Shown here one piece after another: positions 30,548-38,756 of a DNA stretch of 44,850 nucleotides. Source of the stretch: JBFWPF01 sp050250135 (GTDB lineage: Bacteria > Chlamydiota > Chlamydiia > Chlamydiales > JAFEGQ01); NCBI GenBank assembly GCA_050250135.1, contig JBFWPF010000014.1, positions 1 through 44,850 on the forward strand, read 5' to 3'. The translations under genes were made by a program, and so were the position numbers. The notes beneath the pieces were generated by a model. That model saw nothing but the letters and a program-made list of their open reading frames with translations. It made no database searches and was not told the DNA's origin. The number at the start of each line of letters is the position of its first letter. The stretch's first letter is position 1.

Positions 30548-31702
30548 ATGACCGATTCAGGGGGGGTCTGCCCCACCGACCAGGCGATTGCAGCGGCTCT
30601 CCGGAGCCAGCGGACCGAGGCCAAGCAAAAGCTGGCCGGTCAGTTGGCGGCAAGGCGCGCTATGAAGGGGGAGATGGAGGAGGCCTTCAACCCCTTTTCA
30701 GCCGATAAAAAGGCCCAGTTTAAGGCGCTAGCCGAGCGGAGGCGAGAGCTGAGTCGGGAGGAGCAAATGGTCGGCCAAAGGGTTCAGGCGAAGGGAGAGG
30801 CCGACTCAGCTGCCGACCAGAAGCAGAACCTAAACCCCGAGCTGAACAAGGACCAGCTGCTCAGGCTGCTGGAGTACCTGATGGGGCGGGGGCTAACCGA
30901 CCCGGAGGCCCTCTTAGAAGAGGTCCTTAAGGTCTTCCCCGACCCCTCCCTTGCCGACGAGGCCCTCGACTTCTTGCTGGAGACCACAGAGGGGGACCTC
31001 CAGGAGACGGTCCATGCGGCCCGGGGGCTGCTGAACGAGCGGATGGGGCGGGAGGTGGCGGCGGGGCGGAACATTGCAGCCGAGGCGCGGGGCTACAGCG
31101 AGAGGGGGCTGGGGACGGCGACCGAGCTGCGCGACCTCTACCGCGACATCACCGGAAATCCCCGCGACCACAACACCCTCTTTCGGGAGCTTGCGGCTCA
31201 GTACAAGTTTGAGCAGCTGCGGGATGTGATCGACTTTCTCCTCCATTCTCTGGGCGCCGACCTGCGGGCCAAGGGCCCCTCGATTTCGCGCGGCGAGCTC
31301 TACCGGCTGATGACCGAGGCGAGGGTCCTGCAGTCCATACTCCAGATCTACCTCTTCTTCCAAGGGAGAGAGGGGATGATCGCCCGGCTAATGGCGGAGA
31401 TCGGCTACGTCCCCCCCGAGGAGCTCGACTTCCAAACGCTCTCCCGCACCTTTGTCGAGCTGGTCGATGAGCGCTACCCCTCGGCTGCCAAGCTCTATTC
31501 CCTAGCTAGAGAACTGGGGATCTCCGAAGAGGTGGCGGCGCAGATCGTGATCTTCTCCCAGTTCCGGGACGCGATCCGGGGCGTGGCTCCGCGAATCTAC
31601 CGCTCCCTCCAGCACCGGTATGAGCTCCTGATGGCCATCATCGAGGCGCTCGAGGAGCTGGAGACAAAGCTAGAAGAGGAGGAGGAAGAGGGTGGACTTT
31701 AA
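30548..31702 (+). CDS. sctW: Type III secretion gatekeeper SctW (CopN-like)
   Basis: The 384-residue protein aligns in order and character with CopN/YopN-TyeA-family gatekeepers. It has a charged N-terminal region with long helices (AERRRELSREEQMVGQRV), a central helical repeat domain (LLRLLEYLMGRGLTDPEALL, then LADEALDFLLE) and a C-terminal TyeA-like part with YRSLQHRYELLMAIIEALEE. Gatekeepers hold back effectors until host contact. The ATG at 30548 is assumed; no strong ribosome site precedes it. It is followed by a chaperone gene and malQ, the same order as chlamydial copN-scc1-malQ, which is the strongest support. Confidence 0.87.
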   Translation: MTDSGGVCPTDQAIAAALRSQRTEAKQKLAGQLAARRAMKGEMEEAFNPFSADKKAQFKALAERRRELSREEQMVGQRVQAKGEADSAADQKQNLNPELNKDQLLRLLEYLMGRGLTDPEALLEEVLKVFPDPSLADEALDFLLETTEGDLQETVHAARGLLNERMGREVAAGRNIAAEARGYSERGLGTATELRDLYRDITGNPRDHNTLFRELAAQYKFEQLRDVIDFLLHSLGADLRAKGPSISRGELYRLMTEARVLQSILQIYLFFQGREGMIARLMAEIGYVPPEELDFQTLSRTFVELVDERYPSAAKLYSLARELGISEEVAAQIVIFSQFRDAIRGVAPRIYRSLQHRYELLMAIIEALEELETKLEEEEEEGGL

Positions 31703-32084
31703 GCAGCTCCTCTCCGAACTCAGTGAGGTAATGGGCGCTCCCCTTGCTCCCGACGAACATGGGGAGTGTCTGCTGGAGCTTACCAAAGGGCCCCAGGTCC
31801 ACCTCAGCCCTGAAGGGGGGAAGGTGGTGATCGCGATGAAAATCGGCACTATCTCCCCCGGCCCCGGAAGGGCCAACTTCTTCCGAGCGATGCTGATCGC
31901 CAACGGCCGCCCCTACCCCCGCTTTGGGGATTTCTCCTACGGCAAAACCCTCGACCAGGTGGTCCTGACCGAGGCGATCCCGATGGAGGAGCTGAATGGA
32001 GAGCAGCTCGCCGGCTGGATCTTCTCGCTAGTCGAGCAGGGGGAAAAGTGGCAGGAGGCCATTAAAGCGGGGAGGGTTCCGTAA
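31692..32084 (+). CDS. CesT/SycE-type type III secretion chaperone (Scc1-like)
   Basis: The 130-residue acidic protein has the small CesT/SycE fold pattern: an N-terminal helix (FKQLLSELSEVMGAPLAPDE), beta strands in the middle (VVIAMKIGTI) and a C-terminal helix (QLAGWIFSLVEQGEKWQEAI). These chaperones bind a specific secreted protein as dimers; from its position the partner is likely the gatekeeper SctW/CopN. The start is GTG at 31692 behind GAGGAAGAG, overlapping the sctW stop by 11 nt. Its TAA overlaps the malQ ATG. Assignment rests on size, pattern and conserved position. Confidence 0.8.
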   Translation: MDFKQLLSELSEVMGAPLAPDEHGECLLELTKGPQVHLSPEGGKVVIAMKIGTISPGPGRANFFRAMLIANGRPYPRFGDFSYGKTLDQVVLTEAIPMEELNGEQLAGWIFSLVEQGEKWQEAIKAGRVP

Positions 32085-33697
32085 TGGAGGTGCCCCATCC
32101 CCTCCCCTACGCCTCCGTTGAAGAGGAGCTCTACGCAAGCGAAGCGGGAGAACACTGGCGCCGCATTGGCACCGATCCCCACCATGGGATCGTCGTCCCC
32201 CTCTTCTCCCTCCGCTCCACCACCAGCTGCGGCATCGGGGAGTTTACCGACCTCCTCCCCCTCATCGAGCTCTGCGCTAAGTGCAAGATGGATATCATTC
32301 AGCTCCTCCCGATCAACGACACCGGCCTCGACGCTAGCCCCTACGCCGCCCTCAGCGCCTTTGCCCTTAACCCCATCTACTTGGGTCTCGACGCCCTCCC
32401 CTACCTCGACGATGAGGACAGATCCCACCCCGCCTATGGGGAGCTTAAGGACTACAATGGCGGGACCCGGATCGCCTACCCCGAGGTCCGCCACCTCAAG
32501 ATGGCCTTCCTGCGCGCCTATTGCCAGCGGCACAAGGAGCGGCTCCTAGCCGAGCCCGACTACCGCCACTATGTTCAAAGCAGCCCGTGGCTCCCCGACT
32601 ACGCCCTCTTTAGCGCCCTCCACCGAAAAAACCTCCACCGCGGGTGGGAGAGCTGGCCCGAGCGGGAGCAAAACCCCTCCCAGGAAAACCTCCAGGCCCT
32701 CCAACGGGAGCACCGGGAGGAGGCGACCTTCCACCAGCTCCTCCAGTACCTGTGCGACCGGCAGATGGGTTATGTGCGCCACGTTGCGGACAAGGCCAAG
32801 GTTCTCCTGATGGGGGATGTGCCGATCCTCGTTGGCCGAGACAGCTGCGATGTCTGGCGCCACCGCGACTACTTTAACCTCGACCTGGTCGCCGGCGCCC
32901 CTCCCGATGTCTACACCGCCGACGGGCAAAACTGGGGCCTCCCCTGCTACCAATGGGAGGTCCTCGAAGCTGATAACTTCCGCTGGTGGGAGGAGCGGCT
33001 TAGCGTTGTGGCCCGCCATTTCCACCTCTACCGGGTCGACCACATCATCGGCTTCTTCCGCATCTGGGCGATCCCCTTCAAGCAGCCGGCCAGCGAGGGG
33101 GTCTTTACCCCAGGGGTCTTTCCCGACTGGTACGAGCAGGGGGTCAAGCTCATGCGGATGCTCCTATCCAAATCGCCCCTCCTCCCCATCGGCGAGGACC
33201 TAGGGGTAATCCCCCCTGTCGTCCGCCGCACCCTCGCCCTCCTCGGCATCCCTGGCACCAAGGTCCTCCGGTGGGAGCGGTGGCCCGAGGGGCACGGCCC
33301 CTTTACTCCCCAAAGGAGCTATCCCCACGCCAGCCTTACCACCCTCTCGACCCACGACGCCGAGAACATGCGCCTCTACTGGCAGCGCTACCCGGGTGAC
33401 TCCCGAGAACTTGCCCACTTCCTAAACCTCAAGTGGGAGCGGGTCCTCCCTACCGACCACCTCGCCCAGATCCTCAAGTGGAGCCATGCAACGAGCAGCC
33501 TCTTCCACGTCAACCCCATCCAAGAGTACCTCGCCTTAGAGCCCGACTTTACCTCGCGCTCGCTCGAGCGGGAGCGGGTCAACCTCCCCGGCACCCTCTC
33601 GATCCTCAACTGGTCCTGGCGCCTCCCCTGCCCCATCGAGACCCTCCTCCACCACCCCACCTTCTCCAAAAAGGTGGCCGATTTATTGCCAAATTAA
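32084..33697 (+). CDS. malQ: 4-alpha-glucanotransferase (amylomaltase)
   Basis: The 537-residue protein is a GH77 enzyme. The nucleophile is Asp319 in YRVDHIIGFF, the acid/base Glu371 in PIGEDLGVIPP, and the transition-state Asp425 in STHDAENMRLYW. It transfers alpha-1,4-glucan segments in glycogen metabolism. A conserved feature of chlamydiae is that malQ follows the T3SS chaperone gene, as here (TAATG overlap). Length agrees with the family. Confidence 0.96.
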   Translation: MEVPHPLPYASVEEELYASEAGEHWRRIGTDPHHGIVVPLFSLRSTTSCGIGEFTDLLPLIELCAKCKMDIIQLLPINDTGLDASPYAALSAFALNPIYLGLDALPYLDDEDRSHPAYGELKDYNGGTRIAYPEVRHLKMAFLRAYCQRHKERLLAEPDYRHYVQSSPWLPDYALFSALHRKNLHRGWESWPEREQNPSQENLQALQREHREEATFHQLLQYLCDRQMGYVRHVADKAKVLLMGDVPILVGRDSCDVWRHRDYFNLDLVAGAPPDVYTADGQNWGLPCYQWEVLEADNFRWWEERLSVVARHFHLYRVDHIIGFFRIWAIPFKQPASEGVFTPGVFPDWYEQGVKLMRMLLSKSPLLPIGEDLGVIPPVVRRTLALLGIPGTKVLRWERWPEGHGPFTPQRSYPHASLTTLSTHDAENMRLYWQRYPGDSRELAHFLNLKWERVLPTDHLAQILKWSHATSSLFHVNPIQEYLALEPDFTSRSLERERVNLPGTLSILNWSWRLPCPIETLLHHPTFSKKVADLLPN

Positions 33698-33768
33698 ATT
33701 TTAAACTACTGTTTACTTTATTTCTGGAAGGGGTTATCTTAGTGGCCTTAATGGAGGGAGAAATCACC

Positions 33769-34377
33769 ATGGCGCTACCAACAACCATCAAACCCCAAGG
33801 GGTATACCAGACGCTGGAAGCCGAAAATAAGATGCTTACCTTCCACTCCCCTTTCCTTAAGGTTGGTGGGGGCCTTTTGATTGGCGCTGTAGGGGCCTTT
33901 GCTCTAACCGCCTACGGGAAGCTCCCCAAATGGGCAGGTTGGCCCGTCACCGTACTCACCGGTTTGGTGGGAGGAGCCAGTGCCCTATTAGGCTTTGGCG
34001 CGTGGGACGTGTACCGGAACCAACGAGCTGAAATGGAAAAGGAGCTAAAGCGGCCGGCACCTCTTTGGCCCCTCCCCTCGCTCAAAGAGTTGAGTGAGAT
34101 TGAGGCGCCCTCGCCTGACGTTGCCCTCCTCCAATCCCTTATTCCGCAGACCCAGCCCCAGCTGCCCCCCAAGATTGAGGAGAGCCTCCTCCATTGGACC
34201 GAGGTGCATGCCGCCGTGTTCCTCAAGAATCGAGAGTTTTATGACGCTAAGCGCCTCTACTATCACCTCACCGCTCTACACAACCCCGAACTTGAGACCT
34301 ACATGACCGCATGGCAGGTTGAGCCGGGCTCCCGACTCCATGGTGTCGAGAAGGGCCCGATTCCCGAGCTAAATTAA
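33769..34377 (+). CDS. Inc-like protein with bilobed hydrophobic domain (first of tandem pair)
   Basis: This 202-residue protein is not recognised by family. It has two hydrophobic helices at about residues 31-49 (KVGGGLLIGAVGAFALTAYG) and 57-79 (WPVTVLTGLVGGASALLGFG) joined by an 8-residue turn. This close hairpin is the hallmark of chlamydial inclusion-membrane (Inc) proteins. The rest is soluble; residues 142-180 hold a helical segment (WTEVHAAVFLKN...) similar to one in the next gene. GGAGGGAG lies 8 nt before the ATG at 33769. A 19-nt gap separates it from the next gene. Inc status is inferred from hydropathy only. Confidence 0.75.
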   Translation: MALPTTIKPQGVYQTLEAENKMLTFHSPFLKVGGGLLIGAVGAFALTAYGKLPKWAGWPVTVLTGLVGGASALLGFGAWDVYRNQRAEMEKELKRPAPLWPLPSLKELSEIEAPSPDVALLQSLIPQTQPQLPPKIEESLLHWTEVHAAVFLKNREFYDAKRLYYHLTALHNPELETYMTAWQVEPGSRLHGVEKGPIPELN

Positions 34378-34396
34378 CACAATACAGGGGGACCTG

Positions 34397-35086
34397 ATGA
34401 GCCAAATTAATCTTAATCGATACGAGAAGGCTGAATATTTTATAGCGGTAAACCACCTCTACCGAAATAGCCTTCCAATAAATTATCAGCGGTTGGGCCT
34501 ATGGGCAGCCGGCTGGGGGCTACTCTCCGGACTTTGCGCCTACAAGGGATGGCTCTCAAAGCCAACAGCGGTCATCCTCTTTGGAGCAGGGAGCAGCCTG
34601 CCGCTACTGGCCAACTGGGCCATTCCCTCCTACCTGAGAAGCAAGGCAAATGTGCCCGATAGCTTCCTAGAAGAGAGCCATAAGTCTATGGGAAAGGCTC
34701 ACACCTGGATGCCTCCCGGCCTCAAAAAGGTGGCCGAGCTGCGGCAAGAGGCGGTCACATCCCGCATGAGAAGAGAACATGAGCAGGTTGTTGAAAATTG
34801 TGAGCTTGCCGCTCTGCCCGAAATCCCCCCATCACAGCCCCCACTGCCCACTCATGCCGTGGCCAGTCTAGAAAAGTTGAAGGGAGAGGGGGAATCTTCC
34901 CAGTTTGACGTTGAGCTCATCGGCATTGTCGAATCCTGGGCCCAAGTCTTCTTGAAGGAGAGAGTGTTGGTGGCTGATCCCATAGCCAGGAGCCCGCAGT
35001 ATAATACTGCCGTTTCCCACCTTGTGTGGGTATTGAACTCCTCAAGGACCCCAAGAGCAAAAAAGGGCCCGACCAGGCAGCTGTAG
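34397..35086 (+). CDS. Inc-like protein, tandem relative of 33769 (3' end probably frameshifted)
   Basis: The 229-residue frame has a bilobed hydrophobic hairpin: about residues 33-49 (LGLWAAGWGLLSGLCAY) and 56-75 (TAVILFGAGSSLPLLANW), joined by a 6-residue turn. The C-terminal WAQVFLKERVLVADPIA segment resembles WTEVHAAVFLKNREFYDAK in the preceding protein, so the two are probably related. The last in-frame residues (SSRTPRAKKGPTRQL) look spurious, because the next frame encodes a better continuation to 35127. GGGGGACCTG precedes the ATG. Likely an inclusion-membrane or otherwise secreted protein; this is inference. Confidence 0.7.
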   Translation: MSQINLNRYEKAEYFIAVNHLYRNSLPINYQRLGLWAAGWGLLSGLCAYKGWLSKPTAVILFGAGSSLPLLANWAIPSYLRSKANVPDSFLEESHKSMGKAHTWMPPGLKKVAELRQEAVTSRMRREHEQVVENCELAALPEIPPSQPPLPTHAVASLEKLKGEGESSQFDVELIGIVESWAQVFLKERVLVADPIARSPQYNTAVSHLVWVLNSSRTPRAKKGPTRQL

Positions 35087-35127
35087 ACTACGCAAACAGA
35101 GCGAAGAGGCTTGCAACCCTCGTTTAG
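35029..35127 (+). pseudogene. Out-of-frame C-terminal continuation of the 34397 gene
   Basis: From 35029 the frame reads GIELLKDPKSKKGPDQAAVD, then YANRAKRLATLV and TAG at 35125-35127. This is a plausible amphipathic helix-rich C terminus in a frame shifted by -1 from the upstream gene, so one base seems missing near 35027. It could be a sequencing error, a genuine mutation or a recoding site; no classical slippery heptamer is visible. Confidence 0.45.
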
Positions 35128-35166
35128 GTCCTTGCAAAACGGAAGGGGAGCCCCTAGAGTGGGGAG

Positions 35167-36648
35167 ATGTTTGCTCTCCTCTTAGCACTCGGCGCTGCCC
35201 TCCCCTCCCCCGAGGGGCTCTATCATAGCCTCGACCCCCACTCGGTCTCGGAGCAGCTCGCCTTCTACGAGCTCTACCCTACCTCGCGAGAGGGGCAGAT
35301 GGCCGGTGAGCGGGTCTGCCAACTCCTCGGCATCACCGACCCCTCCTCTAGCGTCGGCCTGAGCACCCTTCCGCTAGCCAAACTGGCCGACCTCTTTGCC
35401 AAACAACGCTTCGATCTGGGCGCCAAGCTCTCGGCAGAAGAGCGCCGGTTTATCGAGGGGTTGGCTCGGCATTTGCCCAACCGGAAGCTCAAAGGGCACG
35501 GTTGCTGGACCGAAAGGGAGGTGCTCGAGCTGAGCGCTGAAGAGGTCGACCTCTCTCGGGGCCTTTTGATCAGCCTCATGGGTGAGGGGGCGCGCGAGGA
35601 GATCGCCTCCTACGAGGCGGGACTCGACCTGATGGCCCTCCAGGTACTCGCTAGAGCGCCGCTCGGATCCCTTCCTCAAGAGAAGATCGAGGCGCTCAAT
35701 CACCTGATCTTTAAGCAGCTTGGGCTGCGGTTTCCGCCTCACTCCTTGTATGCCAAGGAGATCGACCTCTACACCTTCCTCCCGGCGATCCTCGACTCCC
35801 ACCGCGGGGTCTGCCTCGGGGTCTCGACCTTGTACCTGTGCCTGGCGCAGCGGGTGGGACTGCCGCTCGAGATCATCACCCCCCCTGGCCACATCTATGT
35901 CCGCTACCGAGAGGGGGAGCGGGTGATCAATATCGAGACGACGGCACGGGGGATCCATGTCCCGACAGCGGTTTATAAAGGGGCAACGGGGGCTGAACTC
36001 AAGGTGCGCGACATGAAGGAGACGGTGGGGCTTACCTTCTTCAACCAGGCGGGGGCCCTTTGGCACAATGGGAAAGCCAAGGAGGCGATCGCCGCCTATG
36101 AAAAGGCCCTCCTCTACACCCCCGATGATCCGCTGACACTTGAGCTGCTCGCCTACTGCAAGTGGAGCGCCGGAGAGGAGCGGGAGGCCCGGGTCGTTCT
36201 CCAGCGGGCCCAAAAGCTGGGGATCGTGGGGCGGGGGGCCGACCGGACGCTGGCGGAGGATCTTCTCGCAGGAAAGGTTGATGGGGAGGGGGTGGCAGCG
36301 ATCTTTCAGCAGGTCGATGAGGCGAGGGAGTCGATTGTGGCCAAACAGGAGCGGATCGGCAAGGTCCTCGCCCGCTATCCCGAATTTAGGGCGGGCTGGT
36401 TCCACCTCGCCGTCACCTATCTGCAGCTCTCCCGCCATAAGGAGGCGCAAAGTGCCCTCACCCGCTGCCAAGAGCTCTGCCCCGACGACCCGACCGTCGC
36501 CTATTACCTCGCCGTGCTGAACTTTGAGCGGCTGAATTACCCCAACGCCTGGGCTCAGCTCAAGCGGGCCGAGGGGCTTGCCGAGGGAGAGCTCCCCCGC
36601 CCCCTTAAGAGTCTCCGGCTCGAGCTAAAACGGACCGCCCCCGAATGA
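35167..36648 (+). CDS. Transglutaminase-like (SirB1-type) protein with TPR repeats
   Basis: The 493-residue protein begins with a short hydrophobic stretch (MFALLLALGAALPS) that may be a signal peptide. Its centre is a transglutaminase-like core: Cys216 in HRGVCLGVSTLYLCLA, His242 in PPGHIYVRY, and an NIETTARG strand for the third site. Residues 285-480 hold tetratricopeptide-like helices (e.g. NQAGALWHNGKAKEAIAAYE, then AGWFHLAVTYLQLSRHKEA). Such proteins are found in several phyla; substrate unknown, possibly proteolysis or crosslinking in the envelope. GGGGAG precedes the ATG; the stop overlaps the next gene's ATG by 4 nt. Confidence 0.82.
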   Translation: MFALLLALGAALPSPEGLYHSLDPHSVSEQLAFYELYPTSREGQMAGERVCQLLGITDPSSSVGLSTLPLAKLADLFAKQRFDLGAKLSAEERRFIEGLARHLPNRKLKGHGCWTEREVLELSAEEVDLSRGLLISLMGEGAREEIASYEAGLDLMALQVLARAPLGSLPQEKIEALNHLIFKQLGLRFPPHSLYAKEIDLYTFLPAILDSHRGVCLGVSTLYLCLAQRVGLPLEIITPPGHIYVRYREGERVINIETTARGIHVPTAVYKGATGAELKVRDMKETVGLTFFNQAGALWHNGKAKEAIAAYEKALLYTPDDPLTLELLAYCKWSAGEEREARVVLQRAQKLGIVGRGADRTLAEDLLAGKVDGEGVAAIFQQVDEARESIVAKQERIGKVLARYPEFRAGWFHLAVTYLQLSRHKEAQSALTRCQELCPDDPTVAYYLAVLNFERLNYPNAWAQLKRAEGLAEGELPRPLKSLRLELKRTAPE

Positions 36649-37592
36649 GCGATACCTTCTGGATCTTGTTGGGGATCGCCTTCCTCTACGGGGGGGCAGA
36701 GGGGCTGGTTCATGGGGCCTACCGCGTTGCGATCCGCCTCGGGATGACCCCCCTTGTGGCCGGCTTAACCGTCGTCTCCATCGGCACCTCGATGCCCGAA
36801 GCGGTCGCCAGCTTTATCGCTCAGGTGAACGAGGGGCTAGGAGACCTCGCGATGGGAAACGTGGTCGGCTCCAACATCGCCAATATCGGGCTAATCGCGG
36901 GAGTGGCGGCCTTGTCCCGCCCGATGGAGGTCTCAAGGGCGCTCCGCTACCGGGAGACCCCCATCATGCTCGGCGCCCTGGTGATCTTCACCCTCCTTAT
37001 GGTGGGAGACCGGTTGGGGCGGGGCGGCGGCGTTGTCCTGATCCTCATCATAGCAGCTTATCTGGTGTGGCAGGCGGTGATCGGCAAGCGGGAAAATGCG
37101 CTCGATCCCGCCCTGAAGGCGGAGGCCGAGCACATCTCTGGCCGCCACTGGCTGATCGACCTCCTTATCCTGGTCAGCGGCGGTGTGGCCCTCGTTTTTG
37201 GCGGCTGGGCATTGGTTAAGGGGTCGATCGACCTTGCCACAAAGCTAGGAGTGAGCGATCGGGTGATTGGCCTTACCATCGTCGCGATCGGCACCTCATT
37301 GCCTGAACTGGCGACCTCACTCGTTGCTGCCCTCCGCGGCCACGGCGCAATTGCCCTCGGCAACGTGGTCGGGAGTAACCTCTTCAACGCCTGCTTTATT
37401 GCGGGGGGTGTGGCGGTCATCTCTCCGATCACCTTTGTGCCGCGCCTTGTGACCATCGACGCGCCGGTGATGCTGGCCTTAAGCGCCATCCTCTGGCTGA
37501 TGATGCTCACTTCCAAACGGATTGTCCGATGGGAGGGAGGGCTACTCCTACTCCTTTACGGAGCTTACCTTTGGTGGGGAGTTGTAAAATAG
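36645..37592 (+). CDS. Na+/Ca2+ exchanger family protein (YrbG/CaxA-like)
   Basis: The 315-residue membrane protein has about ten hydrophobic helices in two homologous halves. Each half carries the exchanger alpha-repeat: VVSIGTSMPEAVAS near 47 with GNVVGSNIANI, and VAIGTSLPELATS near 214 with GNVVGSNLFNA. The acidic residue in each repeat binds the cation. It probably exports Ca2+ in exchange for Na+ or H+. It is translationally coupled to the TPR gene (ATGA overlap) and its 3' end overlaps the convergent kinase gene by 45 nt. Confidence 0.92.
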   Translation: MSDTFWILLGIAFLYGGAEGLVHGAYRVAIRLGMTPLVAGLTVVSIGTSMPEAVASFIAQVNEGLGDLAMGNVVGSNIANIGLIAGVAALSRPMEVSRALRYRETPIMLGALVIFTLLMVGDRLGRGGGVVLILIIAAYLVWQAVIGKRENALDPALKAEAEHISGRHWLIDLLILVSGGVALVFGGWALVKGSIDLATKLGVSDRVIGLTIVAIGTSLPELATSLVAALRGHGAIALGNVVGSNLFNACFIAGGVAVISPITFVPRLVTIDAPVMLALSAILWLMMLTSKRIVRWEGGLLLLLYGAYLWWGVVK

Positions 37593-38618
37593 GAGCAGCT
37601 GGTCAAGCTCTTCAATGGCCCTCCGAAGATGGAGCGTTTCATCCCGAATCTTTTTACCGATCTCCTTAAACCACCGGTTAGCTGGAGTGGGCGTCTGACT
37701 AGCTTCTTGCATCGCTAGGAGGGTCTTGCCCAAGCTATAGAGCTCTACCCCACGCGTCCATCTGAAATCGGAACGGAATTTTCCCTCATTGAAGGCCCCT
37801 TCCGGCAGATACTGCTTAGCCCCGGTAACCTCCCCGGTATGCAATTCCACTGCCTCCAGCTCGTCCACTGCAGAGTACCAGTCGGTAAGCTTCACCGTCC
37901 CATCGGGAAAGAGGAGAAAGTTCTCGGGCCTGATGTCCCGGTGAAGAATGCCCATCGACTCAAGGGCCTGAACCGCCCAGATCATCTGCCTGGCATAGCC
38001 AATTTGCTGGGGTAGGGTGACCTGTCCTTCAGCGATCTCCCCTAGGACCCAGTAGAAATCACAAACGGCACGCCTGTGGAGGAGAGAGAGCTTCTCTTGC
38101 CCACTAGATCCGGTGTACCCGACCCGCCAGAGGCTCCCCCCCGACAGATAGGGGCTATCGCCACTCTTCTTCAAAATGTAGCGGGCATTATTATCCTCAA
38201 TCTCCACCTCTTTGTTAAACTCGGCCAGGTTCCCAGTTTTGCAGTTCTTCGTACTGACGGTGAGATCAATTAGGGGAAAATAGCGGCCATCCCAGGTGAT
38301 CCCAGCAGCCGGGTAGGGGATTTTCATCTTCCCGTCCGATTCGAGGAGGAACCGGTTCTTGAAGTGGAGGGCTATCTCCCCATTAGGGCCGCGGCTAACC
38401 AGCATACCGCGAGAGGTCCGATAGGCCTCCCCCTTCCCCTTCGCCTGCCAAGTACGGGCCTCTTGAAGGTCTTCGAAGATAAGCGGCCCCTTCTTAGGAT
38501 TGGAGGGGAACTTTGAGAGGTCCTTAACGATCGCCTCCCACAGCTGGGTTAACCGATTGGTACTCCCATTTTGTATGGGAATAAGAACATCCCGATTTGG
38601 GTCAAATTGAACTTCCAT
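37548..38618 (-). CDS. Atypical protein-kinase-like protein
   Basis: The 356-residue protein has a recognisable C-lobe: LHRDIRPENFLLF with His226, Asp228 and Asn233 (the usual Lys after Asp is Arg230), followed by KLTDWYSAV in which the DFG is Asp246-Trp-Tyr, and LYSLGKTLLAM in place of the usual DxWxxG helix. The N-lobe is hard to place; AKGKGEAY (about 59-66) could be the glycine loop and IALHFK (82-87) the ATP-binding Lys. It may be an active divergent kinase or a pseudokinase. The ATG at 38618 is preferred over a TTG 16 codons upstream that lies inside the promoter. Likely single-gene transcript. Confidence 0.78.
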   Translation of the reverse strand: MEVQFDPNRDVLIPIQNGSTNRLTQLWEAIVKDLSKFPSNPKKGPLIFEDLQEARTWQAKGKGEAYRTSRGMLVSRGPNGEIALHFKNRFLLESDGKMKIPYPAAGITWDGRYFPLIDLTVSTKNCKTGNLAEFNKEVEIEDNNARYILKKSGDSPYLSGGSLWRVGYTGSSGQEKLSLLHRRAVCDFYWVLGEIAEGQVTLPQQIGYARQMIWAVQALESMGILHRDIRPENFLLFPDGTVKLTDWYSAVDELEAVELHTGEVTGAKQYLPEGAFNEGKFRSDFRWTRGVELYSLGKTLLAMQEASQTPTPANRWFKEIGKKIRDETLHLRRAIEELDQLLLFYNSPPKVSSVKE

Positions 38619-38647
38619 GTTCACATATTGGGGTTGGTTTTTCCAAA

Positions 38648-38676
38648 ATTGTAAACAAAACCCCAATTAAATTCAA
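38648..38676 (-). promoter_or_regulatory. Promoter for the atypical kinase gene
   Basis: On the minus strand TTGAAT (38671-38676) and TACAAT (38648-38653) are 17 nt apart, 30 nt before the ATG at 38618. No ribosome site is obvious in the short leader. Confidence 0.5.
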
Positions 38677-38706
38677 TACTCAACTATTTTCTTGTCGCAC
38701 GAGAGG

Positions 38707-38735
38707 TTGACGGAAAATTAGCGCTCTCGTATGTT
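38707..38735 (+). promoter_or_regulatory. clpB promoter
   Basis: TTGACG (38707-38712) and TATGTT (38730-38735) are separated by 17 nt, about 20 nt before the clpB start. The -10 box lies within the spacer of the CIRCE operator, so repressor binding would block RNA polymerase. Confidence 0.6.
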
Positions 38736-38744
38736 AAGTGCTAA
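38718..38744 (+). promoter_or_regulatory. CIRCE operator (HrcA binding site) upstream of clpB
   Basis: TTAGCGCTC, 9 nt, AAGTGCTAA matches the CIRCE consensus TTAGCACTC-N9-GAGTGCTAA at 16 of 18 positions with exact spacing. It predicts HrcA repression and heat-shock induction. hrcA is not in this window. Confidence 0.85.
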
Positions 38745-38756
38745 AAGGAGGAGCCC

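Noticed and set aside
35374..36471. 365-codon minus-strand frame opposite the transglutaminase/TPR gene
   Set aside because: Asp/Leu/Pro-rich shadow translation; the plus strand has conserved catalytic residues and coupled neighbours.
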